From assembly GCF_042680805.1 (NCBI RefSeq), contig NZ_JBHUEM010000003.1, positions 124,001-188,000 of the forward strand: 64,000 bases of DNA, in the 5' to 3' direction. Position numbers and translations under genes: made by a program. Below, piece by piece: positions 43,726 through 53,455 of the stretch (its first letter is position 1; every line of letters begins with the position of its first letter). The DNA is from Bacillus_CJ salitolerans (lineage in GTDB: Bacteria > Bacillota > Bacilli > Bacillales > SA4). The notes below the pieces were generated by a model that saw only the letters and a list, made by a program, of their open reading frames with translations, did not search any database and was not told the origin of the DNA.

Positions 43726-43731
43726 TAGGTT

Positions 43732-43770
43732 TGAACCACTTTCCAATATTTTGGAAGGTGGTTCTTTTCA
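43732..43770 (+). terminator. Terminator after the second tRNA-Val
   Basis: GAACCACTTTCCAA pairs with TTGGAAGGTGGTTC across TATT (one mismatch), followed by TTTTC and a later T-run. Confidence 0.8.
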
Positions 43771-43808
43771 TTTTTTTGAACATTACTTTCTTGTTAAAAT
43801 TACCTCAC

Positions 43809-43829
43809 TGGTACCATTTTGGTACCAAA
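43809..43829 (+). other. Putative Int2 arm-type sites, left end of island 2
   Basis: Two TGGTACC units 10 bp apart (TGGTACCATTT then TGGTACCAAA) lie next to the int2 stop codon. The same pair in reverse orientation, with one change, is at 55500-55519 close to attR. Confidence 0.55.
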
Positions 43830-43834
43830 GCATT

Positions 43835-44950
43835 TTAATTTGTTTTGGAAAGTAAAGAGTCAATCTTATTGGCTGCCTCTTCTTGCATATTTGGAAGAAC
43901 ATGAGAATATATGTCTAGTGTTGTTTTAAAATTGCTATGCCCTAGACGTTCAGAAATTACTTTTACCTGTATTCCTCCTGCTAGAAGCATTGTTGCATGA
44001 GTATGACGTAAATCATGGAAACGAATCATAGGAACATTTGCTTCTTTAATCAATCTTTGAAATGTTCTCTTTAAATTAGCGGGATTAACAGGTGTTCCTT
44101 TTGATGTACAAATGACTAGATCATAATCAACATATTCAGGTCCACAACTTAGTTTCTCTCTCGCAATGTTTGTCTTATGCTTTTTTAGAACTGAAATTGT
44201 TTCATTTGAAAGCTTTATACTTCGTACACTCGACTCCGTTTTAGCTCCGCTAAGAAACTGTTTTCCATCCTTAGTCAATGTCTGACGAACATATAACATT
44301 CCATTCTCAAGGTCAATATCTTTCCACCTTGCTCCTAAGATTTCGCCTCTTCTCATTCCAGTACTGATTGCCAAGTGAAAAGCAGGATAAAGCCTCTCTT
44401 TACTAGCAATTTTAAGAAAAGCATTTATTTCACTGACTTCCCACACAGTCATTTCTTTCTTCATATCCTTTGGTAGTTGAAGCTTTTTAATAGGATTAGA
44501 GGGTAATAGCTCCATGTTTACTGCATAATCAAGCGAGCCTTTGATTATGTTGTATATTTTCTTAATGGTGGCGCTTGCTAGACCTTCTTCTTTTAGTTCA
44601 TTAACATAATTCTGTAGCATTACAGGAGTTAATGAAGAAAGCTTTATATGACCAATACAAGGAATAATTCTGTTCGTAATGTAAGTCTGATAGGTATCAG
44701 CTGTTTGGATATTGATACTGGTTTTCTTACTCTTAAACCAGTCTTGTAGATGGTCTTTAAATTGAATAGAAGAAGGCTCAAAATAACTTCCTTTGTGAAC
44801 TTCTGCCTCTATCATTGCTAGAGCTCTTTCAGCTTCCTTCTTTGTTTTAAATCCCCGCTTTTTCTTTCTTCTTCGTTTACCTGTTATAGGATTGGGTTCT
44901 AATTCGGTCATGAAATACCAACTAGAACCATCTTTTTTTACAAAACCCAT
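43835..44950 (-). CDS. int: Tyrosine recombinase/integrase Int2 of island 2
   Basis: A roughly 371-residue integrase of the same class as Int1 but clearly different in sequence. The N-terminal AP2-like domain (GFVKKDGSSWYFMTELEPNP and following) precedes a SAM-like domain. Catalytic residues are Arg in STGMRRGEILG, H-x-x-R in HDLRHTHAT, GHSNFKTTLD, and Tyr in DIYSHVLP. The start is set at ATG 44950 because GAGGGG touches ATG 44959 directly but lies nine bases before 44950. It faces the second tRNA-Val, repeating the layout at the left end of the island. Confidence 0.92.
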   Translation of the reverse strand: MGFVKKDGSSWYFMTELEPNPITGKRRRKKKRGFKTKKEAERALAMIEAEVHKGSYFEPSSIQFKDHLQDWFKSKKTSINIQTADTYQTYITNRIIPCIGHIKLSSLTPVMLQNYVNELKEEGLASATIKKIYNIIKGSLDYAVNMELLPSNPIKKLQLPKDMKKEMTVWEVSEINAFLKIASKERLYPAFHLAISTGMRRGEILGARWKDIDLENGMLYVRQTLTKDGKQFLSGAKTESSVRSIKLSNETISVLKKHKTNIAREKLSCGPEYVDYDLVICTSKGTPVNPANLKRTFQRLIKEANVPMIRFHDLRHTHATMLLAGGIQVKVISERLGHSNFKTTLDIYSHVLPNMQEEAANKIDSLLSKTN

Positions 44951-45600
44951 AAGTGACATCCCCTCTCGATTAGATGTCCTCTAAAGGTATGACAAGCTTC
45001 TATATACATAATGTAGCAAATAACATTATTTTTCACAATAATTTCCATAGTAAATACCCCCAGCATTTATAAAATCGAGCTCTTAAACTAGATACGCTTG
45101 TTTGGGGGGGAGAGTTAAGTGAATATGATAATAAAAATTTGTATCTATATAAACGAATGCTCCTAAACACCTAAACTACTTCTAATTTTATTCATTACCA
45201 AGATTTAGAGCTCATGTGGTGTTTGGTCAGTACAATGTTAATTTGACAGGAGTACATAATACTAAATCTTTTACTAATTGTAACAATTTTCCTATTTCGA
45301 GGTAAAAATTGTGATAGTTTCTCGTACGGAAGGTTCACTAAATAATTGTCAATGCTAAATAGAATCAAATTTTATTTTATTAAAGAAAAAATATGTCATA
45401 TTTTATTGGAAATCCCCCCCAGTGCCTAGAAAAAAGGGTTTATATAACTTTTCAACGGGGGTGATGTTTTACCTATAAGGAATTTTTACTGAAGGGTGGT
45501 GCATTTTCTCTTAACTAATTAGATTGGTACCCGTATATAGAAATTAGGCCAGAGGAATACCCCTCTACGGTCAAAATTTATGTATATGGAGGAAAAACCT
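44951..45600. other. Non-coding region before the replication-type gene
   Basis: About 650 bp, AT-rich, with no gene that I can support. It holds G- and C-runs (near 45102 and 45414) and presumably divergent promoters for int2 and the 45601 gene. GGAGAGTTAAG at 45109 recurs at 46727 after the 45601 gene. Its position before a replication-type protein would suit an origin, but no iterons are visible. Confidence 0.45.
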
Positions 45601-46593
45601 ATGAATAACTTAACACTTAGTAACAAGAGTTGGAAAGCACAATCAATAACAGACAAATTAACAGATATAGCACTTGAACAAAATAAGATGCTAGCTGCAA
45701 ATAAAGGATATGTCATTTCTCCGCAAAAAATAATAAGGTGTTCAAGGGTATCAGACTTGGAAATTAGATTGTTGCAAGAATTAATGTCGCTTATGGGTGG
45801 AATAAACTACGCTTTTCCTGGTCATAAACGACTTGCTTACAAGTTGCGAAAGAAAAGCACAACTTCAATAAAGAAGGCCTTAACAGCATTAAGGGACAAA
45901 GGGTTTATTGAATGGCAAATCGGTGGAGGAGATTTAGGAACAAACCATTATCGAGTAAAGAACCTGTTTTATAATCCTTATTTAATAATGAGTGAGGCTA
46001 CTGATTACTGTGTAGAGATAATTCTAGAAAAGTATAGGGGGGTAATACAATATGAAGAGCTATATGGTGCTATTATGGATTTTATGGAACCTCGAAAAGA
46101 TATAATAGATACAGAAGCTGACATATATGGATTATATATAAAACATTTATTTGATTTCCCTGAGGATAGAGATTGTCCCAATTTATATATCACATATTGT
46201 GACCGTCTATCTGATCATATTGAGAGTAGAACTGGTATCCCTATAGATATTTTATGGGATTCGCACTTTATCGAAATATTTAAAAGTAGGTTGAATCAAA
46301 TGAATATTGAGGAAGACAAAGCATTTGATACCTTTTTTAGTGAAGCTACTTTAATTAGAACACAGGTAATTGAAGAGAAGTTCGGATATCCTTTATTTGA
46401 TGAGATACCATTAACTTATAAAATGGAGGAACAAACAGATCTTCTAGGATACCAAAATACCCAAATATTTATAGATGCAGAATATCATGTTAATGAACTG
46501 GGTAATAGAGTTACTAATGATCAAAAATGTTTTGCTAGAGGGAAATATATAACCAGTAAGATATTTGAACTAATCGAGAAGCACAGTCTATAG
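45601..46593 (+). CDS. Winged-helix replication-initiator-like protein
   Basis: A 330-residue protein. Residues about 50-115 form a helix-turn-helix of the HTH_36/DnaD-N type (LRKKSTTSIKKALTALRDKG then FIEWQIGGG), which tests genes for phage or plasmid-like replication. The C-terminal 200 residues are not recognised. The start is ATG 45601 behind GGAGGAAAAACCT. It may replicate or regulate the excised island. A loose terminator (CTCTCC/GGAGGG plus T-run) follows at about 46610. Confidence 0.6.
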   Translation: MNNLTLSNKSWKAQSITDKLTDIALEQNKMLAANKGYVISPQKIIRCSRVSDLEIRLLQELMSLMGGINYAFPGHKRLAYKLRKKSTTSIKKALTALRDKGFIEWQIGGGDLGTNHYRVKNLFYNPYLIMSEATDYCVEIILEKYRGVIQYEELYGAIMDFMEPRKDIIDTEADIYGLYIKHLFDFPEDRDCPNLYITYCDRLSDHIESRTGIPIDILWDSHFIEIFKSRLNQMNIEEDKAFDTFFSEATLIRTQVIEEKFGYPLFDEIPLTYKMEEQTDLLGYQNTQIFIDAEYHVNELGNRVTNDQKCFARGKYITSKIFELIEKHSL

Positions 46594-47420
46594 ATTATAA
46601 TATTGCCAACTCTCCAATTATTAGGAGGGTTTTTTATTAGGCATTTTTGACACTGGTCTCCTATATTTTTTTGATATCCCCCTATACAAAAAATATACCT
46701 AGGGTGAGGTACTATCCAAATACGGTGGAGAGTTAAGAATGCCTACAAATAATATAAGTATAATAATATAAGTATCTTTAATAAAAGCCATATTCTAAGA
46801 CTACGTGCTCCTAATGGAGCACGACATATTGGAATGATAAATACTAAGAAATTATTTTGATTTTAAAATATCTATTATCATATTAAAATTGAGGTTCTCC
46901 CTTAAGAGGATTTTGATATTTATAACAAATTACTTAGCTTCACTTTCTTTCCTTAAATTTTAGAGTGGTGCGTGGTGCAATTAAACCTCATACGCACTAA
47001 TCCGCTACATAATACCCCCCTGGTGCACTTATAAGAAATAGTTGAAAAAGAAACCGCACATAATATCTATTATGTGCGGAATTGGCCACAGCACACAGCA
47101 AACATTATTGTATTTGGCAATTAAAAAATGCAAATAATGGCTGTATTTTTTATGACTGTAAAAGGAGCAAAATACGCAAGTAGTGCATAAAGACTTGCAT
47201 ATTTTAGGCTCTTTAATTTTAATACTTATTGTGTTAAAGCTCTAAGTGTAACAACAACAATTTCTATCTTTCTCAACAAATATACCGAAAATATCCAGTG
47301 GAAAATGGGACAGAAGAACACCGTGAGGGTTTTCCTCTTCATTTCCTTATATTAAGAAATATGGACATTTCTTATTGAATATTATAAAAAGAACTATTTA
47401 GATTCCAAAGGGGGCATAAA
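46594..47420. other. Non-coding region with two hairpins
   Basis: About 830 bp without a credible gene. It contains a perfect 11-bp-stem palindrome at 47054-47079 and a long imperfect hairpin at 47164-47212 (GGAGCAAAATACGCAAGT against ACTTGCATATTTTAGGCTCT) followed by T-rich sequence. CCCCCC-containing stretches near 46670 and 47022 echo the one at 45414. The region probably separates two unrelated cargo units. Confidence 0.5.
47054..47079. repeat. Perfect palindrome
   Basis: CCGCACATAAT-ATCT-ATTATGTGCGG, an 11-bp stem with 4-nt loop. It could be a terminator or a protein-binding site; no T-run follows. Confidence 0.55.
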
Positions 47421-48818
47421 ATGAAGAGGCGACTTGAATTTACTGTCTTTGAAAAAAAGGCAGAGGAGTTAATAAGAAAATACAAAGTGCCAGGGGTGGC
47501 AATAGCTCTATCACAAAATAGGGAACCTATATATGAAAAAGTATATGGATTCCGAAATGTAGAACATCAATTGCCAGTAACTATGGACACAGTTTTTGGG
47601 ATAGCCTCAGTGACGAAATCATTTACATGTATTGCAATTTTACAGTTACAAGAAGAAGGAAAATTATCCATCCATGATCCCGTTATAAGATACCTTCCTG
47701 AATTTTCTTTACCTGAATGTGCAGCAAGCAAAATGACATTACACCATTTTATGACCCATTCAACTGGGCTTCCCCCTTTACCATCAATTTTACTTGCAAA
47801 TAAAAAAACGATAGATTCTGATCCAACTGCTCATGAATTTTCGAGCAAACTTTCCAAGAAGGATTCAATAGATACTTACGAACATCTTATTGAATTTATC
47901 TCAAAACAGGATACTAAATTATTGGGTTCACCTGGTGAGGAATTTAGTTATTCAAACGATTGTTTTTCTCTATTAGGAGCAATTATAGAAAGAGTAAGCG
48001 GAAAACACTTTGAGAATTACATTGAAGAGAAGATATTTAAACCTGTTGGTATGGATAAATCTTGCTTTTTAGTGAGAGACCTAGAAAGTTATGATAATGT
48101 TACCTCACTATATGCTTCTAGAAAGACTGAAAAAGGAGAAGAAATCTTTGAATCTCCTGTATGGTGGGATGCTCCAGCAATGAGAGGAGCTGGTTACTTA
48201 AAATCTAATGTTACAGAGATGATAAAATATGGAGAGATTTTTTGGAATAATGGAAAAGTAGGTGAAAACCAGATATTATCACCAGAGAGTGTTCAGTTAA
48301 TGGTTAAGCCGCATATTGAAGTTTTTCCAGGAAAGTATTATGGCTATGGCTTATTTGTAACACCTAATCATTATGGGGAAACTTTAATTGAGCATGATGG
48401 AAATCATAAAGGAATTTCTTCACATTTTTGTGTAATCCCAGAAAGACGATTAACAGGGGTAATTTTAACCAATCTAGCTGGTGTTCCTTCACCAACCATA
48501 TTAAATGGAGCAATCAATGTAATAAAAAACCTAGAATTTGAGTATAGTCCTTTAAAAAACAGTACAAAATGGAATCCGAATGAATTAAAAGATTATGTTG
48601 GGATTTATACATCAATTGGGGGAGAACGTTTAAAAGTAACTCTAAATGACGAAAATCTTCAATTCGGGAACATTCCTGTTGATTGTATTGGGGAAGATAC
48701 ATTTCTAGCATTAATCAGAGACCAAAGTAAAGTAGTCAGATTTATCCGTAATGATGATAGACAAATTGTCCGACTGCAATTTCATTACAGGCAGTTTTTT
48801 AAGAAAATAAATGATTAA
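47421..48818 (+). CDS. Serine hydrolase of the class C beta-lactamase / PBP4* family
   Basis: A 465-residue protein. The active-site motif is SVTK (Ser 63, Lys 66), followed by YSNDCF (Tyr-x-Asn) and HDGNHKG (H-x-G), the three boxes of the family. A C-terminal lipocalin-like extension (LKDYVGIYTSIGGERLKVTL) is seen in esterase/peptidase members. There is no signal peptide, so it is likely cytosolic and not an antibiotic beta-lactamase; D-aminopeptidase or esterase activity is more likely. GGGGG precedes ATG 47421. Confidence 0.85.
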   Translation: MKRRLEFTVFEKKAEELIRKYKVPGVAIALSQNREPIYEKVYGFRNVEHQLPVTMDTVFGIASVTKSFTCIAILQLQEEGKLSIHDPVIRYLPEFSLPECAASKMTLHHFMTHSTGLPPLPSILLANKKTIDSDPTAHEFSSKLSKKDSIDTYEHLIEFISKQDTKLLGSPGEEFSYSNDCFSLLGAIIERVSGKHFENYIEEKIFKPVGMDKSCFLVRDLESYDNVTSLYASRKTEKGEEIFESPVWWDAPAMRGAGYLKSNVTEMIKYGEIFWNNGKVGENQILSPESVQLMVKPHIEVFPGKYYGYGLFVTPNHYGETLIEHDGNHKGISSHFCVIPERRLTGVILTNLAGVPSPTILNGAINVIKNLEFEYSPLKNSTKWNPNELKDYVGIYTSIGGERLKVTLNDENLQFGNIPVDCIGEDTFLALIRDQSKVVRFIRNDDRQIVRLQFHYRQFFKKIND

Positions 48819-48883
48819 AAAAATATTAATTTACTTTATTATAGCCCCATCTTAAGCTCTAACAACCTTACTTTATTAATAAA

Positions 48884-48918
48884 ATGGAGTTGTCACAAAT
48901 CGACAACTCCATATTTTT
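48884..48918. terminator. Bidirectional terminator
   Basis: ATGGAGTTGTC pairs perfectly with GACAACTCCAT around a short loop, followed by ATATTTTT. It separates the convergent hydrolase and acetyltransferase genes. Confidence 0.85.
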
Positions 48919-48950
48919 ACTCTTGCTCTCCTTTAATTCAACAAGGTTTT

Positions 48951-49346
48951 TTATTTAATTGATTGCCATACTCCTCCTGAACCAGTTGTAAATCCACATT
49001 TTTTATAAAAGTTAGTATTATTTTCCTCGAATGTCACCGTTACAATTTCTAATCCGAATCGTTCGGATTCTCGTAATAATCCTTTTACCAACTCTACTCC
49101 AATTCCCTGTCCTTGATATTGTGGATGAACGATTATATCTTCCATATAACCATGTTCTAAGCCCATTCCACAAACATACCCAAAGGCAATCAGTTTATTT
49201 TCTTCATCTCTAATCCCACCCCAAAAATTGCAACGTTCTAACAATAATGGGTAATCATCATCTCTTCTTCCCCAACCAACAAGTTCTCTTAATTGAGGAA
49301 CTTCATTATGAGTTACTGGAATGTTTATTATTACTTTATAGTTCAT
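48951..49346 (-). CDS. GNAT family N-acetyltransferase
   Basis: A 131-residue acetyltransferase. Motif A is DIIVHPQYQGQGIGVELVKG, and the C-terminal motif is NNTNFYKKCGFTTGSGGVW. The ribosome binding site is AAGGGGG before ATG 49346. The acceptor is unknown; close architecture is seen in small self-resistance or housekeeping acetyltransferases. It is convergent with the serine hydrolase. Confidence 0.85.
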   Translation of the reverse strand: MNYKVIINIPVTHNEVPQLRELVGWGRRDDDYPLLLERCNFWGGIRDEENKLIAFGYVCGMGLEHGYMEDIIVHPQYQGQGIGVELVKGLLRESERFGLEIVTVTFEENNTNFYKKCGFTTGSGGVWQSIK

Positions 49347-49638
49347 TTTTTTCCCCCTTCCACTCCTTACTCATATAAATATGCTATTTTATTTATATGA
49401 AGTCTTGATCCTAATTCAACAATCCTGCCTCTGTTAAATCAATTTGCACTGCTGGATAATTATGTATAAATATAAGCGACTATACAGTTCTGTTTTGAGT
49501 ATGATTGAAGAAATTGTAAACATACTGCCGAAACATATTTCTATTTATTTCCAGAAACACATATTTATGGAATTGACCTAAAGTTTAAAGTAAAAGGGCA
49601 CCTCAATATCATTTTTTAATATTGAGACACCCTTCATT

Positions 49639-51586
49639 TTATAGTTTGTATTCATTAACGAAATTTCTGTATAAATTGGAAAAAGATAAGTTAACTGCAA
49701 GCTCATGACGTAATTTTTTCATAAATAGGTCTTCACTTTTTTTGCTTCGAATCCAGTTTCCTACATTTGCTGTTCCAGCAGATTCATTTTTAATAATTTC
49801 AATTGTTTTTGATAGGAAGAGCTGAGAGAAACTTTCAATCAAACTTTGTTTGAAATGAGTATTTCTATCATAGTATGCTGAGTAGTTAAATACTTTACTA
49901 TTATCATCATCGAATTGAGTTTTAAACTCATAGTACAGTGCTATGCAATAAAAGAAACAAATGTTATTTATGGCTATTTGAGTTTTATAGTTAATAATAA
50001 AATCGTTAATGTTTTGTTGTTCATCTTCATCTGCATTCTTCAACATGGCATATTGCTTGTCCAACCTTTGTTCATATTCTTTTTTTAGATATTTCTTACT
50101 CTCTTTATAAAGATATGCAACAAATAACAATTCATCAATTTCTGATTTAGTTTTCTTAAAAAGAATACCACACTTATCGTTTTCATCATGAAAGTTAAAA
50201 ATTTTATGATAGTCCTCATTTATAGTAAACTCTTCTTTTGAATAATCATTATTAAATAATGTTCGCTTCTTATCTTTAGCTGTATAAGGTTCTCTATAAA
50301 ACGATGCAAAGGCTAATTGTGCTAACGTTTCATTTGTAGTTATTTGATGTTTGTGTAAATTTAAATGTGATGGTGGGTTAGAACCACGTCTGATCTCGAC
50401 ATGGATATTAGGTCTATCACCACTAATTAACCATTCATACAACTTTTTTTGTTCTGGACGATTTGAAACCATATCACGGCTGGTGATAGGATTTTGCATG
50501 TTATTATAGATCGATATATTGTTTTTTAACTCAGTTTTGTTAATTACCAATATACGTGTTAAGACATAAACATTTTTTAATTTGTTAATCTTGTCATCAT
50601 CACGATTTATTTCTGCTTCTTTCAAATAAATCCCCAATGAACTTGTTGTTTGTGCACCATTAATTATAGAGAAATTTTCGAGAGTTACAGAATCAATTTT
50701 TTTGTTTGATTGTTCATTACCTTCTATACGAACTAAAGGAACTGCATCCGCATTAAAACCCTCTGCAATTATTGTTATTCCATTATTATAAAACCAAAAT
50801 TTTTCAGGTTCAGTATCAATGGTTTGTTTCATTGAATCATATGTCTTAGATTTATTTTCTAATGAATCACGAAGGTTTTGACCAAATAATATATTCTTTC
50901 CTAATTCTGTACTTGTATATTTATTATTTAATTTTGCTAAATCATAGCCGTTTAAGTTACATAGATATGCTTGTTCTGTGTTTTCTATATTATTATGGTT
51001 ATAGGAAATGAAATTGTTGAAACCATCTGATTTTAATATCTCTTCTGGCACAGAGTCAGTATCAAGACTTTGTTGTAATATTTTTAATTCATTTGAGGTA
51101 ACAATCCTCTCAAATTTTTTTAATCCAGATGCGAAATTAAGCTCTCCATTATGAACAACATAATATGTACAGTTATTTTTGTATGTATTATCAAAGTTGG
51201 AACGACTTATTACTTCTCTTAGATTTTTATGAACAGACTGCGGATCTTTTAAGAAGTCTTTAATAGTACGTTGAATCATTGCAAAACATTGCTTGATATC
51301 TTGTTGACCTAATGTAGTGTATTTAACTTGAATTATGTCGTAGTAATAATCATCTCTTATCTTCATATTCAATGAAAATATCGATCCCACCATCTGGTGG
51401 AGCTACAATATATTTAGAAATACTTTCCACATTTGATGCATTGAAATCTAAATTGAGTATTTTTTTATACATAATTTCAAGAACAGCAATTGTAAATGCA
51501 TCCTCTTTAATATTGTTCCTTACTATAGGTCTATAATTCGGTAAACCTTGATACATCTCATAATATTCTTGTATTAATCCATCCAT
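49639..51586 (-). pseudogene. AIPR-family abortive phage infection protein, frameshifted
   Basis: Two overlapping frames make one protein of about 645 residues. The first (ATG 51586 behind AAGGAGG, 78 codons) ends GGIDIFIEYEDKR. The second carries on with DDYYYDIIQVKYTTLGQQDI and runs to 49639. Joined, they give a PD-(D/E)xK-like core (GGIDIFIE...IIQVK) followed by the AIPR domain (FWFYNNGITIIAEGF, IINGAQTTSSLG). A single-base change near 51365 causes the break. It is either a recent mutation, a sequencing error or a programmed frameshift. AIPR proteins abort phage infection in several systems. Confidence 0.75.
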
Positions 51587-51929
51587 ATACTCAGCCTCCT
51601 TAAAACATTTTTTGGAAAATATGTTAATTAAGGTTAATTATATAATAATAATAAAATAATAGTAATAAATTATGGTTGATTTTTTGAGGAGTTTTAGGTG
51701 AATAAAAAGTATCAGAGGGGCTTTGGAAATTCAGTATAAAAATTCATAGTACTACCTAAATCTTTTTAAGATAAATTTTGAAGTTTATTTACTTTGTTAT
51801 CTATAAAATTGGTGTTTTTTACCGCTCATAACAGCAGTTATGAGCGGTTTTCTTATAAATATTTTAAGAAGGGAATTTATGTTATACATAAAAAAAATAT
51901 ACCAAATGTGTATTTCTTAGGTGGGTTAT
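51587..51929. other. Intergenic region between AIPR and Kongming operons
   Basis: A divergent promoter region of about 340 bp. It contains a strong terminator hairpin (51821-51854) roughly 75 bp before komA. No small gene is convincing. Confidence 0.5.
51821..51854 (+). terminator. Terminator hairpin upstream of komA
   Basis: ACCGCTCATAAC pairs perfectly with GTTATGAGCGGT around AGCA, followed by TTTTCTT. It works on the plus strand, so transcripts started upstream would stop just before komA. Confidence 0.85.
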
Positions 51930-52895
51930 ATGAATATCAGAGAAATGAAAAAGATAGACTTACATGCACATCTAAACGGAACAGTATCAACTCAGATTTT
52001 TATCGAACTATGCAATAAATTTGATATTGACATTCCTAATGGCTTTGACTTGAACAGTGATTTACAAGTGCTTAATAAAGTTGGTTCATTAATAGAGTAT
52101 TTTAAACCATGGGATATTTTTAAAAAATTACCGATTGGGTACGAATGCTTAACTGTTATGGTTAAAAGTGCTTTCGAAAATCTAAAAAAAGATAATGTTA
52201 GTTATATAGAGTTCAGAAATTCTCCTTTTTATATAAGCAAAATAAATGGGATTTCACTTGAAGAAGCACTAGTCTGGTTGATTGAATCAATAAAAGAACA
52301 GTCATACCTATATGATATCAATGCAAGGTTAATATTATCTTTGACAAGGCACGAATTATTAGAAGTGAATGTCAATCAGTTGTTAGAGGCTATAAGAAAG
52401 GTAAACACTGATAATGTGATTGTTGGTGTTGACATGTCGGGAAATGAAGACACAAAGTTACCATACTCAATTGAAAAATTCTTTTTGAGAGCAAAAGAAG
52501 ATTTAGGCTTAGGTATTACTATTCACGCTGGTGAAACAGGTAACCATGAAAATGTAGAATGGGCAATTAAAAATTGTGGTGCCATGAGAATAGGCCATGG
52601 TAGTGCAGCAGTTAAGTCAGAAAATTTACTAAACCTAATTATAGAGAAGGATATATGCCTTGAAGTTTGCCTAATTAGTAATCTTAGAACTGGGTATGTA
52701 CAAGGCATTGAGGAGCATCCTTTGAAAGTATTTTTAGAGTGGGATATACCATTTGTTTTATGTACGGATAACCCATCTGTTCATGGAGCTTCTTTATCTG
52801 ATGAATATACATTATTCCTAAATCATTTTAAAAGGGCAGATATCTTAGAAAAAATGTATGAAAGAAACAATAAGTATTCTTTTTGGCGGGGGTGA
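51930..52895 (+). CDS. komA: Adenosine-deaminase-like protein of a Kongming defence system (KomA)
   Basis: A 321-residue amidohydrolase of the adenosine deaminase family. Zinc ligands and active-site residues are seen in IDLHAHLNGT (His 12, His 14), ITIHAGETGN (His, Glu), RIGHG and VLCTDNPSVHG (catalytic Asp). The start is ATG 51930 behind AGGTGG. In the Kongming system the KomA deaminase makes deoxyinosine nucleotides during phage infection, producing dITP as an alarm signal. The next two genes are HAM1- and SIR2-type, which is the Kongming set. Confidence 0.85.
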   Translation: MNIREMKKIDLHAHLNGTVSTQIFIELCNKFDIDIPNGFDLNSDLQVLNKVGSLIEYFKPWDIFKKLPIGYECLTVMVKSAFENLKKDNVSYIEFRNSPFYISKINGISLEEALVWLIESIKEQSYLYDINARLILSLTRHELLEVNVNQLLEAIRKVNTDNVIVGVDMSGNEDTKLPYSIEKFFLRAKEDLGLGITIHAGETGNHENVEWAIKNCGAMRIGHGSAAVKSENLLNLIIEKDICLEVCLISNLRTGYVQGIEEHPLKVFLEWDIPFVLCTDNPSVHGASLSDEYTLFLNHFKRADILEKMYERNNKYSFWRG

Positions 52896-52903
52896 GATTC
52901 ATA

Positions 52904-53455
52904 TTGGATATTAGATTTTTATCTGGGAATAAGTTTAAGATCATCGAGGCAAACAAGATTCTAAATAATATTGGTGTTAATATTGTTCCAATAAATATAA
53001 AAATAGATGAAATTCAAACAGAAGATCCTATAAAGCTTTTAAAAGATAATTCTCTTAAAGCCTTTGAAATACTTGGAAGACCACTGTTTGTCGAACACAC
53101 TGGTTTGTATTTGAATTATCTAAATGAATTGCCAGGGGGCTTAACCCAAATATTTTGGGATAGGCTAGAAGCAGACAAATTTTGTGATTTATTTGGTAAA
53201 ACAACAGATACTTCAGCTGTGGCAAGAACATTAATAGGCTATGTAAACGGTAAAAAAATACAGATATTTGATGGAGAAATAAAAGGGAACATTTCTGTTG
53301 AACCAAGAGGAAATAGAGATTTTCAATGGGATTGTGTATTCATTCCAGAAGGTTATAGTCAAACATTCGCTGAACTAGGTGAGGAAAAAAATGAAATATC
53401 AATGAGAAGAAGAGCTCTGGATAAATTTGCAACGTTCCTAAAGGGAGTAGAGTAA
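52904..53455 (+). CDS. komB: HAM1/RdgB-like non-canonical purine NTP protein (KomB)
   Basis: A roughly 183-residue protein with the HAM1 (ITPase) fold. LSGNKFKIIEANKIL is the N-terminal S/T-x-N-x-x-K nucleotide motif, VEHTGLYL replaces the usual EDSGL, and LPGGLTQIFW and FAELGEEKNEISMRRRALDK follow. The change at EDSGL suggests weak or no hydrolysis, in line with a role in sensing dITP. The likely start is TTG 52904 behind GGGGGTGA; the open frame begins at 52883. It overlaps komC by one base. Confidence 0.82.
   Translation: MDIRFLSGNKFKIIEANKILNNIGVNIVPINIKIDEIQTEDPIKLLKDNSLKAFEILGRPLFVEHTGLYLNYLNELPGGLTQIFWDRLEADKFCDLFGKTTDTSAVARTLIGYVNGKKIQIFDGEIKGNISVEPRGNRDFQWDCVFIPEGYSQTFAELGEEKNEISMRRRALDKFATFLKGVE

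Noticed and set aside
44951..45600. Plasmid-type replication origin
   Set aside because: It lies before a replication-type gene but I see no iterons, DnaA boxes or nick site; C-runs alone are not enough.
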